NCBI GenBank assembly: GCA_937980285.1 | Contig: CALJQI010000386.1 | Coordinates: 1 to 11,894 of the forward strand | Length of the DNA stretch: 11,894 bases | DNA from: an uncultured Gammaproteobacteria bacterium | GTDB lineage: Bacteria; Pseudomonadota; Gammaproteobacteria; GCA-001735895 | Direction of reading: 5' to 3' | Shown here: positions 1 to 5,804 of the stretch, one piece after another | Position numbering within the stretch: the stretch's first letter is position 1 | Layout: the number at the start of each line of letters is the position of its first letter | Made by a program: the position numbers and the translations under genes | The notes under the pieces: model-generated | The model's input: only the letters and a program-made list of their open reading frames with translations | Told to the model about the DNA's origin: nothing | Databases searched by the model: none

Positions 1-70
1 GAGCGCGGCCCCGCGTCCCGGTTCCAGCGTTTCTTAACCCGTACCATGTCTCGATATCAAGCCTTGCCGG

Positions 71-859
71 TTAGCGGGACTGCAGCCAGTCGATGACGAT
101 GCTTTTGAGTTCGTCTTCGTGACCCTGGAAAAAATGATTGGCTTCGTCCACCCTGATTTGCCTATAGATTCCGGATTTGTTCCCTTGCCCTGAGTTTGCG
201 CGATCCTGCACCGTGTTCAGCACTATATCGAGATCCTTACCGCCGTAGAGGTCCAGCACCGGTACGCGCAGGCGCGCGAGCGCATCGATACTTTGCGGCC
301 ACGAGCCAGTGCTACTGTTGCCCATGCCGATGAGCACGACTGAGTTCACACCGTCGGTGCCCTGCTGGGCGAGATAATAGGTCGCCATCCTCGCACCCAG
401 GCTGTGGCCGACGATATCGACCCTGGCGTAGCCGGAGTCTTTCAGGAAATCAACCGCGGCTTGCAGTCGCCCCGGCACTTCCGGGTACAGGGCACTGTAT
501 TCCGAATCCTCGGCCTCGTTCGGCAGGATCGGCATCTGGATCGACAGCGAGGTGATTTCGTTTTCCAGCAGCGCCTCGCGCAGCGGGTAGATCACGTCCG
601 GCCAGTTCGGATGCACGCCGATACCGTGCGCGAGAATGACAGCGCGCCCCGAGCCGGTGTCGCCCTCGGTCAGGATGCCAAGAAACTCGTGCCCGCTGCC
701 GTCGTTCAACCACAGTTCGTCGCCGTCCAGCAGGCCGTCAATGACCTGCTCTGCCCAGCGCTTCTCCTTGCCGACGTCGGAGTTGGTCGCATAAACCGGG
801 GCGCCAAGCGCGATCGCGATTAGCAACAGAATGGATCTGGTAATGATTTTCAGTCTCAT
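71..859 (-). CDS. Secreted alpha/beta hydrolase (DUF3530-like)
   Basis: Predicted 262-residue exported alpha/beta-hydrolase. Residues 1-24 form a typical signal peptide: a basic start, a hydrophobic core and an APVYA cleavage region, so a periplasmic location is likely. The fold is recognisable from the oxyanion-side HGIG at about residues 78-81, the nucleophile elbow GHSLG with Ser153, the acid in GGKD (Asp209) and the catalytic histidine in ANHFF (His242). The start at 859 is preferred over the in-frame ATG at 892 because AGAGGAGG lies five bases upstream and because the signal peptide begins there. It resembles the DUF3530 group of hydrolases; the substrate is unknown. It is transcribed away from the next gene and has no evident link to sulfur metabolism. 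Confidence 0.8.
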   Translation of the reverse strand: MRLKIITRSILLLIAIALGAPVYATNSDVGKEKRWAEQVIDGLLDGDELWLNDGSGHEFLGILTEGDTGSGRAVILAHGIGVHPNWPDVIYPLREALLENEITSLSIQMPILPNEAEDSEYSALYPEVPGRLQAAVDFLKDSGYARVDIVGHSLGARMATYYLAQQGTDGVNSVVLIGMGNSSTGSWPQSIDALARLRVPVLDLYGGKDLDIVLNTVQDRANSGQGNKSGIYRQIRVDEANHFFQGHEDELKSIVIDWLQSR

Positions 860-1015
860 ATTGCCTCCTCTAATGTAGTCAGAACGATACATTTATCTAA
901 CCATAACGCGCGGATGATAGCGATATTTGCACGCATAAACTCTATCCAACTTGGGTATATCCGCAAGCGGTCAAACAGTTTAAATTTCATTTTATCGCGG
1001 GCCTCGGACTTTTCG

Positions 1016-1597
1016 ATGGAGAAAACGATCTTCGAAGTGAAAGCGGACAGTTTCGTGTTCGCCAAAGACCATGCCCTGCCGCTGGATATCTGCGCCGAAA
1101 TGATCCGGCGTTTCGAACAACACCAGGATGAGCAGTATCCCGGCCGCATCGGCCAGACCATGGACTTCGACGATTCGATCAAACGCTCGACCGACCTGGT
1201 ACTGAGCGGCAAACCCCACTGGAAAGACCTCGACCGCGAGCTGTTTCGCTCGCTCAGCCAGGCGCTCAACGAGTTCAAGCAATCCTTCCCTTATTTCGGC
1301 GGTCCTTTCAAGGATAACGGATACGCGATTCAGCGCACCGACCCGGGCGAGTTTTATCACTGGCATATCGACGGCGGCAGCCATGAATTCGCGATGCGGC
1401 AGCTGGTTGCGCTCTGGTACCTGAACAGCCTCGACCAGCAGGGCGGCGAAACCGAGTTTCAGTACCAGCAGCTCGCGGTTACGCCAACGGCGGGCAAGCT
1501 GCTATTGTTCCCGCCTTTCTGGACCCACTTGCATCGCGGCAAAACCCTGCAATCCGGCCACAAGTACATAGCCACCACCTGGGTGGTATTCGCCTGA
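1016..1597 (+). CDS. Fe(II)/2-oxoglutarate-dependent oxygenase, prolyl-4-hydroxylase-like
   Basis: A 193-residue 2OG-Fe(II) oxygenase of the P4Hc-type double-stranded beta-helix fold. The iron-binding HxD is His117-Ile-Asp119 within YHWHIDGG. The distal histidine is probably His173 in THLHRGK, and Lys183 ten residues later sits where the family places the basic residue that binds 2-oxoglutarate. GGETEF before the distal histidine is also typical. The start at ATG 1016 was chosen because the upstream in-frame extension to 914 has no domain character; no strong Shine-Dalgarno is visible for either. The substrate, protein or small molecule, cannot be inferred. It is the first of three non-haem iron oxygenases within 4.5 kb. 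Confidence 0.8.
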   Translation: MEKTIFEVKADSFVFAKDHALPLDICAEMIRRFEQHQDEQYPGRIGQTMDFDDSIKRSTDLVLSGKPHWKDLDRELFRSLSQALNEFKQSFPYFGGPFKDNGYAIQRTDPGEFYHWHIDGGSHEFAMRQLVALWYLNSLDQQGGETEFQYQQLAVTPTAGKLLLFPPFWTHLHRGKTLQSGHKYIATTWVVFA

Positions 1598-1682
1598 TTA
1601 TCGCTCGTACTGACCGCAATCAAGTTAAACACGAAGGAAAAACGATACATTCGACGCCTGGGCTATGAATACAGGTGTAGTG

Positions 1683-2102
1683 ATGGAACAACTCGTTATT
1701 ATTCTCGCGCTCAACGGCGCACTGGTATTGACCGTCAGCATGGTCGCCGGCCTGTTTCTCTACCTGTCGATACTAAACGACCGCGACCCGGCAGCCTGGC
1801 ACCTGCTGCACGCCGGCGGCGCCGGCCGGGGCGTCATGCTGCTGGCGCTGGCGGCGCTGATCGAGCAGCCGGCACTGACTCCGGAAACGGCTTCGCTGGC
1901 TGCCTGGCTGATCATTTTTTTCGTCTGGACGTCGATGCTGGCGATGGGCACCCGCGCGATCAGCGGCGATCGCGGCCTGCGCCTCGAAGGCTCGTTGCCG
2001 AACCGGCTGGTATACATCTCCTATGGGCTGGGTACCCTGACCGTGTTTCCCGGTTTCGCGATCCTGATTTACGGCCTGCTCAAGGCGCTGCTAGCGAGCT
2101 GA
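1683..2102 (+). CDS. Four-helix inner-membrane protein of unknown function
   Basis: A 139-residue integral membrane protein with about four hydrophobic segments, at roughly residues 3-28, 45-62, 75-95 and 112-135. No family is recognised and no catalytic motif is visible. The start at 1683 is preferred because AGGTG lies six bases upstream; an in-frame ATG at 1665 would add six residues (MNTGVV) with a weaker ribosome binding site. It follows the oxygenase gene on the same strand with an 85-base gap that shows no clear terminator, so co-transcription is possible. Its stop faces the stop of the 107-residue gene on the other strand. Confidence 0.65.
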   Translation: MEQLVIILALNGALVLTVSMVAGLFLYLSILNDRDPAAWHLLHAGGAGRGVMLLALAALIEQPALTPETASLAAWLIIFFVWTSMLAMGTRAISGDRGLRLEGSLPNRLVYISYGLGTLTVFPGFAILIYGLLKALLAS

Positions 2103-2124
2103 GGGCAAGAATCCGAAACCGGCT

Positions 2125-2448
2125 TCAGTCTTGGTGGAACTCGTTTCCCTGAATTTCACCGTCGGTGTTGATAGAAATGCGTTTCGTCGCCGGCTTCTTG
2201 TGCAGAATATAGGCGCACATCAATAACGCGGCTTCGCTATTGTCATTTTGAATCGCGGTCAGCAACTTGTCGGCGACGATCTGGCAGCGCTGATTGAGGT
2301 CCGGATCGGGCACCCACCAGCGGCTCATCTGCCAGCCGCAATCCATGTCGGCCTCCATTTTGTCGAAGAAATCGGTGGCTTCGTCAACCAGCGCCGGTGG
2401 CACATCCAGCGCATAACTCTTATCATCGAACTCGACGGTTATATTCAT
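2125..2448 (-). CDS. Conserved-looking hypothetical protein, 107 aa
   Basis: Not recognised. The product is a soluble acidic protein of 107 residues. It has a short beta-like N-terminus (MNITVEFDDKSY), a helical acidic stretch, a Trp-rich centre (CGWQMSRWWVPDP), then a long helix containing LLTAI and LLMCAYI and a polar tail. Codon use looks like its neighbours. Its ATG lies only 20 bases from the ATG of the divergent hydroxylase gene, so the two must have promoters that overlap each other or each other's coding sequence. The upstream region has no good Shine-Dalgarno. Confidence 0.6.
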   Translation of the reverse strand: MNITVEFDDKSYALDVPPALVDEATDFFDKMEADMDCGWQMSRWWVPDPDLNQRCQIVADKLLTAIQNDNSEAALLMCAYILHKKPATKRISINTDGEIQGNEFHQD

Positions 2449-2468
2449 TCGTAAATCCCGGATATTAA

Positions 2469-3140
2469 ATGCTTGTAAAAATTCCCGACCTGTTAAATCC
2501 CACCCAGCTCGAGGCGGTCTGTTCGGTACTGCGCCAGAGCGACTTTGTCGATGGCAAGCTGAGCGCCGGCAGGCACGCGCAGGCGCGCAAGAACAACCAG
2601 GAGCTTAAGCCGCAGCAGGAAACCTTCGACGCGCTCAACAACGTGGTCATGACCCAGCTGGTGCAGCATCCGCTATACCTGCAAAACGCGATGCCGGCTA
2701 GAATCTGTGCGCCGATTTACGCGCGCTACAGCAGCGGCATGGAATACGGCGGTCATATCGACGACCCGGTCATGGGGCCGGTGAATTCCAGGTACCGCTC
2801 CGACATCTCGATCAGCGTTTTCCTGAACCCGCCGGACGAGTACGAAGGCGGTGAACTGTGCATCGAATCCTCGCAGGGCGACAGCGAATTCAAACTCCCG
2901 GCCGGACACGCCCTGCTTTATCCTTCGACCAGCTTTCACTCGGTGAAACCGGTTACCTCGGGCGAGCGCCTGGTCGCGGTCACCTGGGTACAGAGTTACA
3001 TACGCCGCGCCGACCAGCGCGAAATCCTCGTGCAGCTCGACCAGGCGAGAAAATCGCTCGCGCTCGAAGACGACAATCCCGCCTTCAGACGCGTCGAGCT
3101 TTGCTACGCCAACCTGTTTCGCATGTGGGCGGAGGTTTAA
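2469..3140 (+). CDS. PKHD-type Fe(II)/2OG hydroxylase (PiuC/YbiX family)
   Basis: A 223-residue homologue of the PiuC/YbiX hydroxylases, often associated elsewhere with iron uptake systems. The N-terminus LVKIPDLLN and the segment KNNQEL near residues 41-46 match the family pattern. Iron ligands are His96-Ile-Asp98 in GGHIDDP and distal His157 in TSFHSV. Arg167 in GERLVAVTW is placed to bind the 2-oxoglutarate carboxylate. EGGEL precedes the distal histidine as usual. The start fits the family N-terminus, although the preceding 20 bases contain only a weak ribosome binding site. It converges on the 67-residue minus-strand gene with six bases between stop codons. The biological substrate is not established. 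Confidence 0.88.
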   Translation: MLVKIPDLLNPTQLEAVCSVLRQSDFVDGKLSAGRHAQARKNNQELKPQQETFDALNNVVMTQLVQHPLYLQNAMPARICAPIYARYSSGMEYGGHIDDPVMGPVNSRYRSDISISVFLNPPDEYEGGELCIESSQGDSEFKLPAGHALLYPSTSFHSVKPVTSGERLVAVTWVQSYIRRADQREILVQLDQARKSLALEDDNPAFRRVELCYANLFRMWAEV

Positions 3141-3146
3141 CGCCGG

Positions 3147-3350
3147 TTATCGATGCGAGCCCTTTTCCTCGTGCGCCATATCGACCAGTTTGATCGCCAG
3201 CTCGTCGTAGGACCGCTTGAATTTGGCCAACTCTGAATCACCGTCGGTATCGTAATACTCTTCGGCGGAAAACTCGCCCTTGTGTTCGAGATCGATGAAC
3301 TTGCGCTGCATTTCCATCATCTGCTTGATGATTTCCTGTTTTTCACTCAT
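3147..3350 (-). CDS. Small acidic hypothetical protein, 67 aa
   Basis: Not recognised as a known family. The 67-residue product is highly charged and probably largely helical: an N-terminal amphipathic helix (KQEIIKQMMEMQRKFID), an acidic aromatic turn (AEEYYDTDGDSE), then a second helix (LAKFKRSYDELAIKLVDMA). It has no cysteine and no membrane segment. GAGGAAAGG lies close upstream of the ATG, which supports real translation. It is the last gene of the minus-strand run, 39 bases after the DsrC-like gene, so a role connected with that protein is possible but is inference only. Confidence 0.6.
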   Translation of the reverse strand: MSEKQEIIKQMMEMQRKFIDLEHKGEFSAEEYYDTDGDSELAKFKRSYDELAIKLVDMAHEEKGSHR

Positions 3351-3389
3351 AACCTTTCCTCAATCGTGATACTTGGTATTTTTTAAATC

Positions 3390-3731
3390 TTAATAGCCGC
3401 CCTTTCTGCGACTTTCCGGCAGGCCGGCAATCCTGCCGCCCTGCTTGCTAGGGTCACCTGGAAACAGATCATACAGGGTTTTGGCGTTGACCGATTTATC
3501 GCCCCAGGCCTTTGACATCGCCTTGACCAGGTTGCGGGTATTCGGCTGATTACCGCCGTTATTGATGAATTCATCACGCAAATGGTTAATCAGGTCCCAA
3601 TGCCGATCGCTCAGTTCCACCTGCTCTTCGAGCGCGATCACTTCGGCCACGGCCGTGGACCAGTCTTCGACATTTTCCAGGAATCCGGTGGCGGTAGTTG
3701 CAATCTCGTTTCCTTCAACACTAATACTCAT
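3390..3731 (-). CDS. Cysteine-free DsrC/TusE-family paralogue (RspA-like)
   Basis: A 113-residue member of the DsrC/TusE family, recognisable by GFLENVEDW (residues 16-24), DRHWDLINHLRDEF (42-55) and the C-terminal LYDLFPGDPSKQGGRIAGLP. Canonical DsrC carries sulfur on the penultimate cysteine and uses a second cysteine about 11 residues earlier. Here both positions are glycine (Gly99 and Gly112), the tail ends KGGY and the protein contains no cysteine. It therefore cannot perform thiol or persulfide chemistry. Such forms have been called RspA (regulatory sulfur-related protein) in the DsrC literature. TGAGGT precedes the ATG. It lies in the same gene run as the Cas6-like gene, 36 bases downstream of it. 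A regulatory or binding role is inferred. Confidence 0.85.
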   Translation of the reverse strand: MSISVEGNEIATTATGFLENVEDWSTAVAEVIALEEQVELSDRHWDLINHLRDEFINNGGNQPNTRNLVKAMSKAWGDKSVNAKTLYDLFPGDPSKQGGRIAGLPESRRKGGY

Positions 3732-3767
3732 TTTTCAACCTCAACAATCTCTCATTGATTAACAAAT

Positions 3768-4451
3768 CTAATCCTGTATCTGGTATACCGCGTCGATGCC
3801 GCGGTGCGGAACGAACAATCCACATCCGAGCAGGCGACCGTCGCCTAGCCCCTGTTGCTGCAGATTCACCGATTCTTCCGGTTTCAAATCGGCAATCATC
3901 AATGCCCGCGTATAAACATCGTCGCCGGCGGTACGGATGGCGCCCGATTTGCCGCAAATCATCTTGTTCACCGAAATACCCATGGCGGCGAGCCGGTCGG
4001 CCACTTCCTGCAGGAAAGCCTCTTCCGACTGGGCCGGATCACAACAGACGGCGCGCGCATGCAGGGTGCCCATGGTCGACAGCTTGCGCACCGAACTGGC
4101 GCCGACATCGACCGACTGTTTACCCATCTGCAGCCGCTGGTTGCTAATCCCTGTCACCGCGTCGCTATCTTCCCGGCGCACGCGGATGGCAAGGCGGGCA
4201 CGGCGCGGCAGCGGTACTTCCGCATCGACCTGCTCGGGCCGAGTCCAGCCGTTTCCCGAACCGGCGAGGCTAATCCCGTGCACCCCGATACGGTGACAGG
4301 TGTCCGCATCCAGATGCTGTTGCAGCGCTTCCGACAGGGCAAAGGCATGATCGATGTCGAGATTGCTGCCATTGAGCTTGAACACCAGGTCGAATACATC
4401 ATCGGGAACCTGGTATACCTCTTCCGCCTTGCTGTCTTCATGCCAGAACAT
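3768..4451 (-). CDS. Cas6/Cmx6-like protein without a CRISPR array
   Basis: A 227-residue protein resembling the Cas6/Cmx6 (type I-MYXAN) family. Visible hallmarks are the N-terminal VPDDVFDLVFKL beta strand followed by IDHAFALSEALQQHL, the GNGWTRP segment near residues 66-72, RRARLAIRVRR (83-93), SVRKLSTMGTLHARAV (120-135), MIADLKPEESV (185-195) and the glycine-rich loop GLGDGRLLGCGLF (201-213) close to the C-terminus. True Cas6 proteins cleave CRISPR repeat RNA, and the Gly-rich loop binds RNA. No repeat array or other cas gene is visible in this window. It begins nine bases after the tauD-like stop codon, in the same frame, and precedes the DsrC paralogue, so an operon is likely. Family membership is from memory of family sequence patterns; function here is unknown. 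Confidence 0.75.
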   Translation of the reverse strand: MFWHEDSKAEEVYQVPDDVFDLVFKLNGSNLDIDHAFALSEALQQHLDADTCHRIGVHGISLAGSGNGWTRPEQVDAEVPLPRRARLAIRVRREDSDAVTGISNQRLQMGKQSVDVGASSVRKLSTMGTLHARAVCCDPAQSEEAFLQEVADRLAAMGISVNKMICGKSGAIRTAGDDVYTRALMIADLKPEESVNLQQQGLGDGRLLGCGLFVPHRGIDAVYQIQD

Positions 4452-4460
4452 AACGATCCG

Positions 4461-5393
4461 CTAAGCGTCCCCGGATTGCGGCTCGTCCCGACCGCCAATT
4501 ACGATCGCATCATGGTAGCGCGCCCGGTAAATCAGTCGACCCGGCGGTTGCATCGGATCGTGAAACGCCTGCCGGCCGTGCAAAATATTGTTGCAGATAA
4601 TGCCCTGCCTGTGCTGCAGCCGCAGGTCGATAACCGCCTCGCTATTCATCAGGATTTCGCGCACCATGTTGAGCGCCCGTTCACTGCGCTTGTCGGATTT
4701 CCAGACGATATTATGCGGACGCGAGGTATAGCGCATATGCAGGCCGCCATTGCCGCCGTGAATCGAAAACACGGGACCGGCCTCTTCCGCGCGGATGAGC
4801 CGGTTATCCTGGATATTCGGCGGGATGCGCATCAGGTCCGGCGCCATCAGCGCCGCCAGCAGCTCCGGTGAGCGGTCGCGAATCAGGATATACATCAATT
4901 CGTGATCGAACAGGCAATTGCCGCCGCCGCGCTCTGCCTGATTGACGCAGTACAGCGCAAACGCATGGATGCATCGTTGACGCGAATTATAGTAACCGTC
5001 GGTATGCCAGTTGAGTGCGCGGTTGGTGTAGGGAATATACTGCGCGCGCTCGTCCGAATCGCTGACCACCCGCAACGAGGTGACGCCGTCCGTGTCCGCG
5101 CCGAGATTCGAATCCAGCCGATCGAGGCCAAACTGTCGATTGAGCGCAAGAAACTCGTCTTTACCGAGCTCGCTAGCGGACTGGAAAAGCATGAAATTGT
5201 AGGCCTCGATCTGCAACCGCGCCTGCTCCAGTTGCGACTCGGGCAGGCGTTCGTGCCGATCGAGCTCGAACACCCGATCGGCGGCCAGTTGCTCGCGCAG
5301 GGCAAGTTTGCGCGCACGCCAGGCCTGATACTCTCCCTCGTTTTGCAGCAGAAAGGGAGAACTCTGGTCGCAACCATTGAGTGCGGCAGTCAT
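4461..5393 (-). CDS. TauD/TfdA-family Fe(II)/2OG dioxygenase
   Basis: A dioxygenase of about 310 residues related to TauD/TfdA and clavaminate-synthase-like enzymes. The iron-binding HxD is His130-Thr-Asp132 in LNWHTDGYYN. The distal histidine is His272 in ILHGRQAFHD, followed by Arg residues in RLIYRARYHD that fit 2-oxoglutarate binding. The N-terminal 60 residues include SPFLL...YQAWRARKLA. The start at 5393 fits this pattern; an in-frame ATG at 5489 would add 32 residues of less protein-like sequence, and neither has a convincing Shine-Dalgarno. It heads the minus-strand run and is divergent from dsrA. The substrate is unknown; taurine or a sulfonate is not demonstrated. It ends in TAG, in frame with the following gene. 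Confidence 0.85.
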   Translation of the reverse strand: MTAALNGCDQSSPFLLQNEGEYQAWRARKLALREQLAADRVFELDRHERLPESQLEQARLQIEAYNFMLFQSASELGKDEFLALNRQFGLDRLDSNLGADTDGVTSLRVVSDSDERAQYIPYTNRALNWHTDGYYNSRQRCIHAFALYCVNQAERGGGNCLFDHELMYILIRDRSPELLAALMAPDLMRIPPNIQDNRLIRAEEAGPVFSIHGGNGGLHMRYTSRPHNIVWKSDKRSERALNMVREILMNSEAVIDLRLQHRQGIICNNILHGRQAFHDPMQPPGRLIYRARYHDAIVIGGRDEPQSGDA

Positions 5394-5572
5394 TTGGTCT
5401 AATGTGGCGTTCAAATTCGGTCCGGGCGCATAAAAATACAGCAATGAAACAAACTGGATTTTATTACACGCACCGCCTGATTGGAGCATCCCATCGGTAG
5501 GAGTCCGGAAACTATTCGGGCGGTTTTTCTAAATTACTGATTTCAAACAGCTTTCGGGATTAATATCACGAC

Positions 5573-5601
5573 TTCAACAGGCCTGTGAATGGGCATATAA
5601 A
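5573..5601 (+). promoter_or_regulatory. Possible sigma70-type promoter for the dsr operon
   Basis: TTCAAC at 5573-5578 and TATAAA at 5596-5601 are separated by 17 bases. The -10 matches five of six consensus bases, the -35 only three of six. Transcription would start near 5608, leaving a leader of roughly 195 bases before dsrA. The weak -35 would suit an activator-dependent promoter. This is pattern matching only. Confidence 0.35.
5577..5586. repeat. Perfect 10-bp palindrome ACAGGCCTGT
   Basis: The sequence ACAGGCCTGT is fully self-complementary and lies between the proposed -35 and -10 elements, a location typical for MerR-type or other spacer-binding regulators. It may equally be chance at this length. 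Confidence 0.35.
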
Positions 5602-5617
5602 TCGAGCCTATCTCGAT
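5601..5617. repeat. Inverted repeat ATCGAG-N5-CTCGAT, possible operator
   Basis: Two perfect 6-base arms (5601-5606 and 5612-5617) flank CCTAT. The repeat starts at the last base of the proposed -10 and covers the expected transcription start, the normal place for a repressor operator. A related TCGATTT follows at 5629-5635. No regulator is identified. Confidence 0.4.
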
Positions 5618-5642
5618 GGGGATAAGTTTCGATTTAACTGCA

Positions 5643-5674
5643 CCCCAACCGGGGGATAGCCCATCGGGCTCTAT
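5643..5674 (+). promoter_or_regulatory. Tandem hairpins in the dsrA leader
   Basis: CCCC-AACC-GGGG (5643-5654) is followed directly by ATAGCCC-ATC-GGGCT-c-TAT (5656-5674), which has a five-pair GC-rich core plus three pairs across a one-base bulge. Both would lie in the 5' leader of the dsr transcript. No U-tract follows, so they are not a standard terminator. Confidence 0.4.
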
Positions 5675-5804
5675 TCTACCAAACTACCCCCCATCACCAG
5701 CGAGTCGCCGGATCTGCTACGAGGAAACGATTCGGCAAACTTTTGATTTTCTGGTCGTCAAAGCCGGGAAACGTTCAAACCAGACAAACGGGAACATTAT
5801 CAAT

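Larger units (their letters stand above)
5394..5804. other. Divergent intergenic region between tauD-like gene and dsrA
   Basis: This 411-bp gap separates the minus-strand run from dsrA and must hold promoters for both. It contains a plausible dsrA promoter, two short palindromes and two adjacent hairpins, listed separately. An open frame upstream of dsrA from 5616 is not considered coding. The stretch 5680-5800 shows no further structure that I can support, apart from the purine-rich GGGAAC about a dozen bases before the dsrA start. Confidence 0.7.

Noticed and set aside
1..70. Partial gene at the left edge
   Set aside because: One frame (ending at TAA 35-37) could be the tail of an upstream gene, but about 11 residues of low-information sequence do not support a call.
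883..1651. 11-base direct repeat AACGATACATT at 883-893 and 1641-1651
   Set aside because: Two short copies 758 bases apart, with no flanking duplication or mobile gene; could be chance or a weak shared promoter element.
3768..5393. CRISPR array associated with the Cas6-like gene
   Set aside because: No regularly spaced direct repeats are visible anywhere in the window and no other cas gene is present.
5616..5804. N-terminal extension of DsrA from ATG 5616
   Set aside because: The open frame continues upstream, but its 63 residues have low-complexity, non-DsrA character. MAKKVHVTP at 5805 matches the family start and length, and the region carries promoter and hairpin signals.
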